DNA of 64,000 bases from Arthrospira sp. PCC 9108 (GCA_016745315.1 CP066886.1:6014501-6078500), one strand, 5' to 3'; counted from the stretch's first letter, positions 45,528 through 55,557 are shown. Made by a program: numbers and translations. The notes: generated from the sequence alone by a model not told the origin.

Positions 45528-47995
45528 CTAAGTCAAAATCGATCCTCCCATCATTTTTTGATAGCGTCGGTTCCACTCCGCGACCATAGCCGGCCAACGT
45601 TCCAGGGTGTAGTCTTTCTGGATGACTTTTTGGGCGGCTTCTCTGGCTAGTTCCAAAACCTCGCGGTCTTCCACCAAACTAGCCAAAGCGAAGTCAGGTA
45701 AACCGGACTGACGGGTTCCCAAAACCTGACCGGGACCCCGCAACTCCATATCCATTTCAGCAATAAAAAAGCCATCCTGGGACTGTTCCAAAACCTGTAA
45801 TCTTTGCTTGGCTTCCGGTGAGGAACTCCCCGACATTAACAAACAATAGGACTTGTGAGCGCCACGACCGACGCGACCCCGTAGTTGGTGCAATTGTGAC
45901 AAGCCAAACCTTTCGGCATTTTCAATTAACATCACCGTAGCATTAGGAACATCAACCCCAACTTCTACGACAGTTGTTGATACTAGGATATTGGTTTCTC
46001 CCTCCCTAAATTTAGCGATCGCCGCTTCTTTTTCCTGGCTACTCATGCGACCATGCAACAAAGCGATCGCCAATTCCGGGAAAATCTTAGTTTGCAACTT
46101 TTGATGTTCTTCAACCGCCGATCGCACATCCAATTTTTCCGACTCTTCCACCAAAGGTAAAACCACATAAACCTGTCGTCCTTGTGCCACTTCTCGGCTA
46201 ATCAAATCGTATGCTTCCTGACGTTTACGACCAGATAACATAGTCGTTTGAATTGGCTGTCTTCCTGGTGGTAATTCATCCAATTGACTAACATCGAGAT
46301 CTCCGTGTAAAGTCAGGGATAACGTGCGCGGAATAGGAGTTGCCGTCATCGTCAAAACATGGGGGGACTCACCTTTTTGTTGTAACTTAGCCCGTTGATG
46401 CACCCCAAAGCGGTGTTGTTCATCAATCACCACCAACCCCAACTTATGAAAATTCACCGGGTCTTGAATTAAGGCATGAGTCCCCACCAAAACCGGCAAT
46501 TCTCCCGTTTGTAATTGAGCATGAATTTGGCGACGTTTAGCAGTCTTAGTCGAACCCGTCAACAACTCAACCGGAAGGTGCATTAAATTCAACCAACCCA
46601 CCAATTTTTGATAATGTTGTTCCGCCAAAACCTCCGTGGGAGCCATCAAAGCCGTCTGATATCCGGCTTGAATTGCCGCCAACATTGCCACCACAGCCAC
46701 CACAGTTTTACCCGCCCCAACGTCTCCTTGAATTAAGCGATTCATAGGTTCTTCCGAGTTGAGATCCGTCAAGATTTCTCCAATCACTCGTTTTTGAGCC
46801 TTAGTCAATTCAAAAGGCAACATTTTATAAAACTGTTCAATTAGTTCTCCTTGGGGGAGGAGAGCCGCGCTTTTTTCGTTAGTTTTAGAAACTTGTCGCC
46901 GCTGCAATAAGCCGATTTGCAGATAGAAAAATTCATCAAATACTAAGCGTCGTCTAGCCGAGGCTAACCAGTCACGGTTGGGGGGAAGTGAATATTGGTG
47001 ATAGCATCGGAGATTTCAATTAACTGATATTTTTCCCGCAATTTGGGAGGCAATGATTCCGGGAGTTTATTAGCTGCTGGTAATGCCGCCAAAACCGCCT
47101 TCCTGACCAAATCCGCCCCAATGCCTTCCGACAATGGATAAACCGGTAAAACCCGGCCAATTTTCATGGAAGCAGCATGACTATCAGCCCGGTCTAATAT
47201 TTCTAATTCTGGGTTATCTAGGGTGATGCCATATTTATTTTTTTTCACCAACCCAGAAGCCGCGATAATCGCTCCCGGAGGATAGTTATATTTTTGTTTA
47301 TGTTGCCAGCCTTTATTGCTATAGCGATTTCCGGCATAAAAACGACTAATTTTGAGTTGTCCGGTTCGGTCTTTGACGATTAATTCTAAAATAGTGAGAT
47401 GGCGATTTTTGGGGCTACTAAAACAATTACACCGCTTCACCTCTGCCACAATGGTAACAGTTTCCCCAGGTTCTAATTCTTTGATGGGGACTTGGCGGGC
47501 GTAATCAATATGGTCGCGGGGATAATAATAGAGTAAATCATAAATCGTATAAATTCCCAGCCTGGCTAAAAGGTCGCTATTTCTGGGTCCCACCAGTTCT
47601 TTTAATCCCTGGTCTAATTCCGGTAATTTGGGGGGCGTAACTTCCTGGGTACTGCTGCGACGGGGAGGGCTAGGGGATGGCTCTGGGGGCTGATTTTTGG
47701 CGAGTTTTTTCTGGGCTTCTAACAGGCGCTCGGCTTGGATTAAAAAGTTATGGGTTTCCGCTATCAAATGCTGTCTATCTTCGGTGATTAGTTGGGAATA
47801 TCTGGCAAAATTTCCCACTAATTTTTGACCTACTTCATGGGCTTCTAGGGGGATAATTTCGATGAGTTTATTAATGCTGATTTGTAAGAATTCATGAAAT
47901 CTATACTCTTTGCCCTGAATATTATTAAACCCACGTTCTGCTTCTACAGATAGGGCTTTTTGGAGACGAGACCAATCGGGTTCATAGATTGCCAT
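45528..47995 (-). pseudogene. recG: ATP-dependent DNA helicase RecG, frameshifted
   Basis: Branch-migrating helicase for stalled forks. The 5' part (46964-47995) has the long cyanobacterial N-terminal extension and the wedge/OB domain (LLYYYPRDHIDYA, GQLKISRFYAGNRY), ending at ITNIHFPPTVTG. One more C in the C6 run (G6, 46980-46985) gives NIHFPPNRDWLASARRRLVF, continuing into the 3' part (45528-46907). That part has Walker A QGDVGAGKTVVAV, DEQHRFG and QLRGRVGRGAHKSYCLL. The joined length is ~822 aa, normal for cyanobacteria. Disruption may be a sequencing error. Confidence 0.9.
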
Positions 47996-48078
47996 AGGTG
48001 ATTAATTTTAACTGCTTTTGATTGCCAACTTTGTTGATATTATAAGGGTTTATTGGTGGATTAATCAAGCTCAAATAC

Positions 48079-48107
48079 TTGACAAATTCAGAAATTGCGG
48101 ATATCAT
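48079..48107 (+). promoter_or_regulatory. Near-consensus promoter upstream of the TPR-protease gene
   Basis: TTGACA (48079-48084), 17-base spacer, TATCAT (48102-48107). It lies 260 bases before the TPR-protease ATG. A close relative of this ~30-base element is at 52107-52135, after the third gene of the group. Confidence 0.55.
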
Positions 48108-48189
48108 GAAACCATGGGCTATGGTGGCTAGTTATGACAATAGTAGATGACTATTTAATCAATATAGCATATTTGCGCTAGGTCCGATA

Positions 48190-48312
48190 AACCCTCCCAG
48201 AAACCCCCAGAAACCGGGTTTGTTTCCCCCCAACCTCCCAGAAACCGGGTTTCTATGACTATCTCTGGGGAGGTCCGACAAACTCTCACAAAAACCGGGT
48301 GAATTTCTCGCC
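48190..48312. repeat. AGAAACCGGGTTT palindromic repeats
   Basis: Three to four copies of CCAGAAACC(GGGTTTCT)-type palindromes, separated by short spacers, in the 5' region of the TPR-protease gene. Arms AGAAACC and GGGTTTCT pair. They could be REP-like elements or leader hairpins. The 371-bp gap 47996-48366 holds no gene besides these and the promoter. Confidence 0.6.
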
Positions 48313-48366
48313 ATCTGACCAAAAAGGCATTAAACTGAAACATGGGGATATTGAGAGGTGGCTGCT

Positions 48367-49842
48367 ATGATATATCGGCGATTTGCCCTACCAATATTGC
48401 TGGCTTTGTCCTTAACCCTCCTGCCGTCAGGTTTGGCGGCTCAGACGGTGGGCGAATGGTTTGAAAGGGGGAATGCAGCCCGGGCGGCGGGGAGGTATAG
48501 GGAAGCAGAACAGATTTGGCGGGAGTTTTTGGAGATTGAACCCAATAATGCTTATGCTCACAACAATCTCGGTGTTGCCCTATATCACCAAGGGAAACTG
48601 CCAGAAGCCATTGAGGCTTACCGAAGAGCTTTGGCACTAGACCCCAATAATGCTTGGGCTCACAACAATCTCGGTCTGGCCCTAGCTGACCAAGGGAAAC
48701 TGCCAGAAGCCATTGAGGCTTACCGAAGAGCTTTGGCACTAGACTCCAATAATGCTTATGCTCACAACAATCTCGGTGTTGCCCTAAGAAACCAAGGGAA
48801 ACTGCCAGAAGCCATTGAGGCTTACCGAAGAGCTTTGGCACTAGACCCCAATAATGCTTATGCTCACAACAATCTCGGTTATGCCCTATATCTCCAAGGG
48901 AAACTGCCAGAAGCCATTGACGCTTACCGAACAGCTTTGGCACTTCCAGACAGAAGAGGTACACCCGCCAGCGCCCACACCCTAGCTCACAACAATCTCG
49001 GTCTTGCCCTCCAACAACAGGGAGATTTGCCAGGTGCGATCGCCGAATACAAAAAAGCCATCCGACTGGACCCCAACTTTGCTATAGCTTACAGCAACCT
49101 CCAGGAAGCCGAACGACTCCTCGCCCTGCGGGGGAATCCCCTCCCCGCGAACCCCACCGAAATCCTCCCCAGCCTTCAGGAGCAACCCCTATTTGGTCTG
49201 CAACGCTCCACCGTCCTGATTATCGCCCAAACCACCACCGGATATAAAACCGGTACCGGGTGGGTTGTCCACCGGGAAGGCAATAGCACCTACATCATCA
49301 CCAACCGCCATGTAGTCTCTGACGAGGACTTTGGGAAACGTCCCAGCAGCGATATTCAAATCGAACTCTACAGCCACAACGAACCCGAACACCGCCTGCG
49401 GTTCCCGGCTCGTATCCGCCACATCACCAGCCCCAACGACCTCCTAGACCTGGCTGTCCTGGAAGTGACCGGGCTCCCCGACGACATCGAACCCCTCCGC
49501 CTCAGCAACTCTGCCATTCCCCTCGATGCTGATGTCCGCATCATCGGCCATCCCGTCACCGGCAGCTCCTGGACTATCCTGCGAGGTTACATTGCCGCCA
49601 ACACCCCCGAACGCAACCAGCTAAACCTACAAATTGGCGGCACTAATCTAGCGGTGGGGAACTCCGGCGGCGCGGTCATCTACGATAACCAAGTCGTGGG
49701 TCTAGTAACCCGGATCAGCGACGAACTGGAAGCCGCAGTTATGGCAGGTGGGAACACAAGAGAGAGCATCGGCGGTTTCGGCTTCGCTTATCCTGTCGAT
49801 GTCATCCGCCAACAACTGCAACGGTGGGGTCTGCGATTTTAA
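48367..49842 (+). CDS. Secreted TPR plus trypsin-like serine protease
   Basis: ~491 aa from the ATG at 48367 (GAGAGG at 48353-48358; a GTG 9 bases earlier is also in frame). A signal peptide (FALPILLALSLTLLPSGLAAQ) is followed by six TPR units (~25-250); four of these are ~102-bp direct repeats nearly identical in DNA (NNLGxAL..QGKLPEAIEAYRRALAL). The C-terminal protease domain has the triad: His in YIITNRHVVSD, Asp in NDLLDLAVLEV, Ser in GNSGGAVIYD. The TPR part probably binds partners in the periplasm. Two envelope genes follow on the same strand. Confidence 0.9.
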   Translation: MIYRRFALPILLALSLTLLPSGLAAQTVGEWFERGNAARAAGRYREAEQIWREFLEIEPNNAYAHNNLGVALYHQGKLPEAIEAYRRALALDPNNAWAHNNLGLALADQGKLPEAIEAYRRALALDSNNAYAHNNLGVALRNQGKLPEAIEAYRRALALDPNNAYAHNNLGYALYLQGKLPEAIDAYRTALALPDRRGTPASAHTLAHNNLGLALQQQGDLPGAIAEYKKAIRLDPNFAIAYSNLQEAERLLALRGNPLPANPTEILPSLQEQPLFGLQRSTVLIIAQTTTGYKTGTGWVVHREGNSTYIITNRHVVSDEDFGKRPSSDIQIELYSHNEPEHRLRFPARIRHITSPNDLLDLAVLEVTGLPDDIEPLRLSNSAIPLDADVRIIGHPVTGSSWTILRGYIAANTPERNQLNLQIGGTNLAVGNSGGAVIYDNQVVGLVTRISDELEAAVMAGGNTRESIGGFGFAYPVDVIRQQLQRWGLRF

Positions 49843-49929
49843 CCACCCAGAAAGGGGGTTTTCTTCCACAGTAATACTAGCCTATCATATCCCCATAGAT
49901 ATTGTCAAACTTTTTGAGGGAAAAAAACC

Positions 49930-50648
49930 ATGCTCCGATCAGTGCTTCTCACCCCTCTGTATCTACTCACCGCCGGAATTGTTGCCCTCCATACACCAGC
50001 AGCGGCCGCCTGTCCCCCCAGCGATCCTAACCACCTTGTTTATCAACGGCGTTCTAGCCCCAGCCGCTGCGAAGGCATCAACCGCCAAGCCATCAGTGCC
50101 TCGTTTAACCTAGTGTCCCTGGCTACCTCCAACCTGACTAATTTAGGCGATACCCTGAGACTGCAAGTGCCGAATATGGGAGGGACCCCTAACATTACTC
50201 TCCGCTCCTTTGAGAGGCGTTATCAACTCGACAGTTTCACCCCCGAATTAAGCCAAAATAAATATCAATTGCATTTAGATACCCGCATCATCAGACAAGC
50301 CGCAGTTGCCGCCAACAGTCTGCGGGCGATCGCCAGTCTTCCTGGTTCACAACCCATCTATATTCCGGTGATTATCGGTCAACCTTCCTCCTCCTATCAA
50401 TTCGTTTTATACAGTCCCGCCCGCACCCAAATTAACAGCTTTGAAATTCGCCACAATAACCAAGTTATTCATAGTCAACAAAGACCCAACCCCAGACGGG
50501 GGAAATGGTCTTTAGTTGGGATGGACGCAACCAACCCAGAGGACTCTATCAACTGTGGGTATTAGCGGAACTTCAACAGCGGGGACAACGCCCAGAAACC
50601 GTGACCAGGGTTTTTTCATTCTACCATGACCCGGCTTGGTTCCGATGA
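49930..50648 (+). pseudogene. Secreted hypothetical protein, frameshifted near the 3' end
   Basis: Unrecognised protein with a signal peptide (LLTPLYLLTAGIVALHTPAAAA-like, residues ~5-27) and a beta-rich body. The frame ends early at 50565 (EDSINCGY). Adding one G to the G5 run at 50498-50502 gives GEMVFSWDGRNQPRGLYQLW and continues to FSFYHDPAWFR with a stop at 50646-50648, 31 bases before the next gene. The W-D-G-R...G-Y pattern resembles FlgD/Ig-like bacterial envelope domains. It probably works with the protease upstream and membrane protein downstream. Confidence 0.65.
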
Positions 50649-50679
50649 TTTTATCCCCTAACCTACCTTTCCCGAAATC

Positions 50680-52062
50680 ATGAACTTTTCCCGAAATTGG
50701 CAATGGCTAAAACTCCGATGTTCTCGATGGTCTCAAAACCGATATCAACAGTTTGTCCGTCTATGCGATCGCCTAAAAGACCCGATTTTTCCCCTGTTAA
50801 AGTCTCTGCAAAATGCCCTGATATACTTGGGGGAAACCTGCCTAAAATTGGTCAAAATCCCCATCCATTGTTTGTGGGTTGGGGTTCAGCTATTGTTATA
50901 TATTAATCCCTTCACTCCCCACCGAGTCAACGACGAGAATTTAGAGGCTTATATTGTTTATCTGAAACTGGGGAGGGTTCGGTCTTTCCTCAAGGCTCAA
51001 AAACATCGGACTCCCGCCTTCCTGTTGCTGCTATTTTCCCTACTTATTCTGGGTTTCAAAATTGTGCCGTGGGCTCATGTATTTGAAGGCAATATCATCG
51101 CCGAATCCGTCAGCTTTACTTACGCCGGACCCTCACAGAAATTATTCATCAACTCAATCCGCAACCTCCAACGCCTCGAATTAGAAGGAGTTCAAAATCT
51201 GCATCTTTTGGGATTGTTTGAAGGGGAGGATTTGTCGGGTATTGACAACTTAGACATTCGCTTAAAATATCCCCACAGTAAGTTAATCATCACCTCGTCT
51301 AACCCCGATGGTTTCAGTCAACTTGAACTCAGTTATCTGCGACTCCAGCCACAAACCGAAGTCCGCAACTTTATTTATGATACCGACCGAAATCAACTGA
51401 TTTTTACCCTAATTCCACCCTCCGAAGAAAACTCGGAAGAAAACTCGAAAACTGTCATCCAACTCTCCCTCGGACAAGACCCCTTAAATATCAGCCTGGA
51501 AGGATATGATTTACCCCAACTTAATCAACCCGAAGAAGAGTATAACTTTCGCGAATTTGTTTGGACTCCCTACACTACGGAATTGAATCTCTCCCCCAGC
51601 AGCCAAACGGAATTATATCTGGATTTGCCTAACCTGGAAACTAGCAATTATCAACAGTGGCTGTGGGGGAATTTAACCGTCAATCAAGTGCGCTTTTCCC
51701 GGTTACTCACCACCGATAAGACTCAGGATAATATCGAACTTTCGACTATATTACAGGGAAAAGTTCGCATGGTTAATCAAGATTTGAACTTGGAAAAGCG
51801 ACAGTTTTTGATTTTTAACAAGACTCCCAATATCCAAAGTTTTCCCCGTTTACAAATTCACCCAGACGACCCCCAAGGCTTACAGGTTCGCATTCACGGT
51901 CAAGCCTCCAAAATTGCAGCCGGCATTGACCCTCAACTATCGGTCAGTCAAATTCACGCCAGTCTTTTAGACCTCTGGCTACTCCCAGAAATTGTTAATC
52001 TTCTGTTGACTGTGGCGGCGGTGGTAATTGGTTATGTGATTCCCTGGCTATTCACTAACTAG
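50680..52062 (+). CDS. Hypothetical membrane protein with two terminal helices
   Basis: 460 aa, unrecognised. It has a basic N-terminal region with hydrophobic patches (~40-80), a membrane helix at ~111-130 (FLLLLFSLLILGFKIV), a ~300-residue probably periplasmic domain rich in beta strands (FIYDTDRNQLIFTLIPP, LYLDLPNLET), and a C-terminal helix (LLLTVAAVVIGYVIPWLF). It lies 31 bases after the restored end of the preceding gene and is probably co-transcribed with it and the TPR-protease. Confidence 0.7.
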   Translation: MNFSRNWQWLKLRCSRWSQNRYQQFVRLCDRLKDPIFPLLKSLQNALIYLGETCLKLVKIPIHCLWVGVQLLLYINPFTPHRVNDENLEAYIVYLKLGRVRSFLKAQKHRTPAFLLLLFSLLILGFKIVPWAHVFEGNIIAESVSFTYAGPSQKLFINSIRNLQRLELEGVQNLHLLGLFEGEDLSGIDNLDIRLKYPHSKLIITSSNPDGFSQLELSYLRLQPQTEVRNFIYDTDRNQLIFTLIPPSEENSEENSKTVIQLSLGQDPLNISLEGYDLPQLNQPEEEYNFREFVWTPYTTELNLSPSSQTELYLDLPNLETSNYQQWLWGNLTVNQVRFSRLLTTDKTQDNIELSTILQGKVRMVNQDLNLEKRQFLIFNKTPNIQSFPRLQIHPDDPQGLQVRIHGQASKIAAGIDPQLSVSQIHASLLDLWLLPEIVNLLLTVAAVVIGYVIPWLFTN

Positions 52063-52106
52063 GGTTTTTCTGAGGGGGAATTAGTGCATTAATTCACATT
52101 AAATAC

Positions 52107-52205
52107 TTGACAAATTCGGAAATCTGAGATATTATGGAAGTGATGGGTTATGGTCGCCCCCATTGACTCTGATTGACTCTAGCCTTGAGAATTGAGTCAA
52201 GACAG
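52107..52205 (+). promoter_or_regulatory. Near-consensus promoter followed by a hairpin
   Basis: TTGACA (52107-52112), 17 bases, TATTAT (52130-52135). The 30-40 bases match the element at 48079. Downstream, TTGACTC and GAGTCAA arms (about 52172-52201) form a hairpin. No plus-strand gene follows, so a short RNA, or transcription antisense to the gene at 52226-53116, is possible. Confidence 0.45.
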
Positions 52206-52225
52206 CAGAGAAGAGGCGATCGCAT

Positions 52226-53116
52226 TTACTCATCGAACCAACTAGAGCGCCAAGCCGCCTCAGCCTGTAGGACAGCCCTTTCCCGCAATTTCTTCTGATA
52301 ATTGCGTCCCAACTGGTTAAGGCGTTTAATCACATTGCGGATTTGATGTCGTCCGGCCATCACCCTAGGGTCAGAAAACTCAATTTCCGATATCCGCAGG
52401 TGAACGGTAATCAGTTGAGTGACACGGGAGGTCTGTTCCTCATTTTCATCTTCGGTCTCCACCATGAGAGTCAACAAATTGGGGGTATTCCCCGCCGTAG
52501 CTTCCAGGGGAGGTTCAGTTTTAGAGGCTGCTTCTATGAGGGCTACAGGCAACTCTTGAGGCAGTATAGTCGATTGCTGCAATAGCAGGTTAATCTCATG
52601 GGAGAGGCGATGGAGAATTTTAGCAGTGGCTTCCTCAATATTTTCTTGCCAACGCAGCAGGTGAGAGGGAGTAATTAGCAGGGGTTTGGGACTAGATGGA
52701 GAAATGGGTTTAAGGGTAGAAATTGAGGGGCGAACCTTTTGATTATCCTCGTTTTCCGTGTTTTCCCTGTCTGGGGATGGTTCAACATCATCAGAGGTTT
52801 CCGCCTCATCAGAAGGCGGTTTTTGCTCAGAAATAGGCGCACGCACCAGATTAAATAACCGATTTTGCGATCGCGAAACATGATGGCGAATTTGTGATTG
52901 TAACTCTTGTCGGCGCGCGAAAGATAGCTTTAAAAAGGCTTCTGGATAACCCTGGGTGCATAAATGATAAGTAGCTAGGATAAGTTGCTGTCGCAAGCCA
53001 TCACCCAAAACCTGTAGATAATCACTGTAACATTGATGCAGCTCTTGGGCAATATCAGCGATCGCCTCTTCCAATAGTGCGATCTCATGTTCAATTTGTT
53101 TAACAGATCCAGCCAT
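52226..53116 (-). CDS. Coiled-coil hypothetical protein
   Basis: ~296 aa from the ATG at 53114-53116 (a GTG 27 bases upstream is weaker). No family recognised. Residues 1-100 are helical, with heptad-like patterns (IEHEIALLEEAIADIAQELH) and RRQELQSQIRHHVSRSQNR. An acidic, Pro/Ser-rich linker (~105-150) follows. The C-terminal ~120 residues hold a strand-rich part (TSRVTQLITVHLRISEIEF) and a basic helix (RNVIKRLNQLGRNYQKKLRE). Downstream of tsf on the same strand, separated by a terminator. Confidence 0.65.
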   Translation of the reverse strand: MAGSVKQIEHEIALLEEAIADIAQELHQCYSDYLQVLGDGLRQQLILATYHLCTQGYPEAFLKLSFARRQELQSQIRHHVSRSQNRLFNLVRAPISEQKPPSDEAETSDDVEPSPDRENTENEDNQKVRPSISTLKPISPSSPKPLLITPSHLLRWQENIEEATAKILHRLSHEINLLLQQSTILPQELPVALIEAASKTEPPLEATAGNTPNLLTLMVETEDENEEQTSRVTQLITVHLRISEIEFSDPRVMAGRHQIRNVIKRLNQLGRNYQKKLRERAVLQAEAAWRSSWFDE

Positions 53117-53159
53117 AATTGTAATAGGGGGGGGGAACACCATTAGCTCAACAGCAAAT

Positions 53160-53202
53160 CAAAAACCCCGATCCATTCTGATTATGCCATCAGATCGGGG
53201 TT
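53160..53202 (-). terminator. Intrinsic terminator of the rpsB-tsf operon
   Basis: On the minus strand AACCCCGATC (53202-53193) pairs with GATCGGGGTT (53173-53164) and is followed by TTTTTG. It lies 40 bases after the tsf stop codon. Confidence 0.8.
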
Positions 53203-53241
53203 AATTGCACCAAAACTCACTGATTTTGAGAGTTACTCAGA

Positions 53242-53904
53242 TTAAACCTTACCACCAGTTTGGGCAGCCACTTCATCAGCAAAATTAGTCTCTTCTTTTT
53301 CCAGACCCTCACCCAAGACAAATCTCGCAAACCGACGGACCTTGATATTTTCGCCCAAGGTAGAGATAGTCTGCTTAATGAGTTCCTCAAGGGAAATATT
53401 CTGGTCGCGGATATAGGGTTGGTCTACCAGAGACAACTCTTTGAGGCGTTTGTCAATACGACCCTGGACAATTTTCTCCTTGATATTGTCAGGCTTGTTA
53501 CCGAGATCATCACGTTTCATCTCGATTTCCTTTTCCTTAGCCACAATATCAGCGGGAATATCATCGACCGAGACATACTCGACATTGGGACAAGCCGCAA
53601 TTTGCATGGCGATATTACGCACCAACTCTTGAAACTCATCGCGACGAGCGACAAAATCAGTTTCGCAGTTAACCTCCACCAGAACACCAACCCGTCCTCC
53701 GGTGTGAATATAGCTACCGACTATTCCCTCTGTCGCCGAACGACCAGATTTTTTGTCAGCGGAAGCAATACCCTTTTGTCGTAGCCACTCAGCGGCTTTA
53801 GTCATATCGCCATCATTTTCCTTGAGGGCTTTTTTGCAGTCCATCATACCCGCGCCAGTTTTATCGCGCAGTTCCTTAACTTGCTTTGCAGAGATTTTAG
53901 CCAT
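53242..53904 (-). CDS. tsf: Elongation factor Ts
   Basis: Nucleotide exchange factor for EF-Tu. 220 aa, the short cyanobacterial form. UBA-like N-terminus VKELRDKTGAGMMDCKKAL, signature ALKENDGDMTKAAEWLRQKG, then VNCETDFVARRDEF. The C-terminal dimerisation part is short (RRFARFVLGEGLEKEE). It follows rpsB after 153 bp, the usual order. Confidence 0.97.
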   Translation of the reverse strand: MAKISAKQVKELRDKTGAGMMDCKKALKENDGDMTKAAEWLRQKGIASADKKSGRSATEGIVGSYIHTGGRVGVLVEVNCETDFVARRDEFQELVRNIAMQIAACPNVEYVSVDDIPADIVAKEKEIEMKRDDLGNKPDNIKEKIVQGRIDKRLKELSLVDQPYIRDQNISLEELIKQTISTLGENIKVRRFARFVLGEGLEKEETNFADEVAAQTGGKV

Positions 53905-54057
53905 GTTTAATCCTTTAATTGCTTAGTTAAATTGCCACTAGCCAACACTTGTTAAGAAAGTTTAACAAATGTTTCACCAAATACTCAACCCTAGTCAGAT
54001 AGAAGCCTGGGAAACCATAGCGCCCCCCAGACCGTCTACTATAGTTGTTGTATTGAC

Positions 54058-54855
54058 CTAATCATCAGAGGAATCATCAGAGTCATCATCAGACTCATAA
54101 TCATCACCGAATTCCTCGTCATCGTAATCGGTATCCGCGTCGTCGTAATCATCATCAGCGCCAACAGCAGATACCCCGTGACAGCCTTCATAAATACCAT
54201 CAGCCAATTTACCAATAATCAGCTTAATGGCACGAATAGCATCATCATTAGCGGGAATATGGATATCAGCCAGGTCAGGATCACAGTTAGTATCTAACAG
54301 AGCAATAATGGGAATCCCCAATTTCCGGCATTCCATGACGGCATTATATTCCCGGCGTTGGTCTACCATAATCACGGCATCGGGGACTCGGCGCATTCCT
54401 TTGAGACCGCCCAAATACTTCTGTAGCTTACCCATTTCGCGACGCAAAACCGCCGCCTCTTTTTTGGGGAGATAGTCTAACTGACCGCTATTTTCTCGCG
54501 CTTCCAAGTCTTTGAGACGGTCTACGCGAGTTTTAATTGTCACCCAGTTGGTCAGCATACCCCCCAACCATCGTTGGTTGACATAATAACCACCACAGCG
54601 AGCAGCTTCCTGGGCGATAATACCAGCAGCCTGTCGTTTAGTCCCCACAAACAGGAACTTTTTGCCTTCTTCAGAAGCACTTCTGACATAATCATAGGCA
54701 TCATCCATCAGTTGAGCGGTTTGTACCAGGTCAATGATGTGAACACCGTTGCGTTCTGTGAAAATGTAGGGAGCCATTCTAGGGTTCCACCGTCGGGTCT
54801 GATGCCCAAAGTGAACCCCAGACTCTAGCATATCTGCGAGACTGATAACTGGCAT
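54058..54855 (-). CDS. rpsB: 30S ribosomal protein S2
   Basis: 265 aa from the ATG at 54853-54855 (GGAGAAAAA upstream); an alternative start 39 bases earlier would add non-family residues. MPVISLADMLESGVHFGHQ, RWNPRMAPYIF, FVGTKRQAAGIIA, NQRWLGGMLTNW and ALLDTNCDPD are diagnostic. The last ~35 residues are an unusually acidic, Asp-rich tail (DDDYDDADTDYDDEEFG and on), beyond the conserved end near residue 230. Confidence 0.97.
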   Translation of the reverse strand: MPVISLADMLESGVHFGHQTRRWNPRMAPYIFTERNGVHIIDLVQTAQLMDDAYDYVRSASEEGKKFLFVGTKRQAAGIIAQEAARCGGYYVNQRWLGGMLTNWVTIKTRVDRLKDLEARENSGQLDYLPKKEAAVLRREMGKLQKYLGGLKGMRRVPDAVIMVDQRREYNAVMECRKLGIPIIALLDTNCDPDLADIHIPANDDAIRAIKLIIGKLADGIYEGCHGVSAVGADDDYDDADTDYDDEEFGDDYESDDDSDDSSDD

Positions 54856-55095
54856 GATTAATTTTTCTCCTTTTCGGGTTAATCCTCCACCCAAGCGCCG
54901 ATCTGTAAAGGAATTTCCCCACAGACACCCGAACTCTTGGATGTGCGAGTTGAGACAACTTGACGATTATAGCAAATATTGCACCACTGGCGATCGCCTC
55001 TGTCAGAGAAATAGAGATTTTTTCAGGTGAGGCGATAGATTAACAGCGATCGCATTGTGTGGTTTAATAGACAAAAATGATTGGAACTTTGAAAT

Positions 55096-55206
55096 ATGGC
55101 TAATAAATCTGGTGGATTTCCCTATCCCTTCCGTACTTTCTGGGCGATCGTCCTGTTAGGAATTAACCTGGTGGTGGCTGGCTACTATTTCCATATCATT
55201 CAGTAG
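55096..55206 (+). CDS. psaX: Photosystem I subunit PsaX
   Basis: 36 aa single-helix protein. A short polar N-terminus (MANKSGGFPYPFRTFW) is followed by AIVLLGINLVVAGYYFHII. The FRTFWA..LL.INxxVAxYYF pattern is that of PsaX known from Thermosynechococcus PSI. PsaX sits at the PSI periphery and binds a chlorophyll; it occurs only in part of the cyanobacteria. Its own terminator follows within 30 bases. Confidence 0.85.
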   Translation: MANKSGGFPYPFRTFWAIVLLGINLVVAGYYFHIIQ

Positions 55207-55232
55207 TCTTGGCTGATTGCCCTTAAAAGTCT

Positions 55233-55288
55233 ATGCTGCCGATCCATTATAGGGGTTCTCCCCTACCAATGGCTGCAGCATTTTTTTG
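55233..55288 (+). terminator. Terminator of psaX
   Basis: Long hairpin with outer stem ATGCTGC (55233-55239) / GCAGCAT (55275-55281), inner AGGGG-TTCT-CCCCT, followed by TTTTTTT. Typical intrinsic terminator. The next ~270 bp (55289-55557) show no gene. Confidence 0.85.
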
Positions 55289-55557
55289 ATGCTTTAGCGA
55301 TAGGTGCTTATAGGTTGCTGGGCTCTCTGGTTTTGAGAGATACTACGATAGATGAGCTATTTGAGATTTGATAGCTCGAATAGGTTGATGGTCACTATCA
55401 TCGGAGATTTGACTAAGGTTGGCAGTGACAAAAGTCCGGCTACTCTGTGAATTGGCCTGGGCGGCGATCGCATGATAGCCATAACAACCTAAATGCGATC
55501 GTTACTCTGGCTTACCTGTGACTATGATCACATCGGCTCAGTCCCTATCTGGTGGGG

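Noticed and set aside
48365..48964. Antisense frame with repeating 34-residue units opposite the TPR gene
   Set aside because: Mirror of the near-identical TPR DNA repeats; the sense strand has a signal peptide, TPRs and a complete protease triad.
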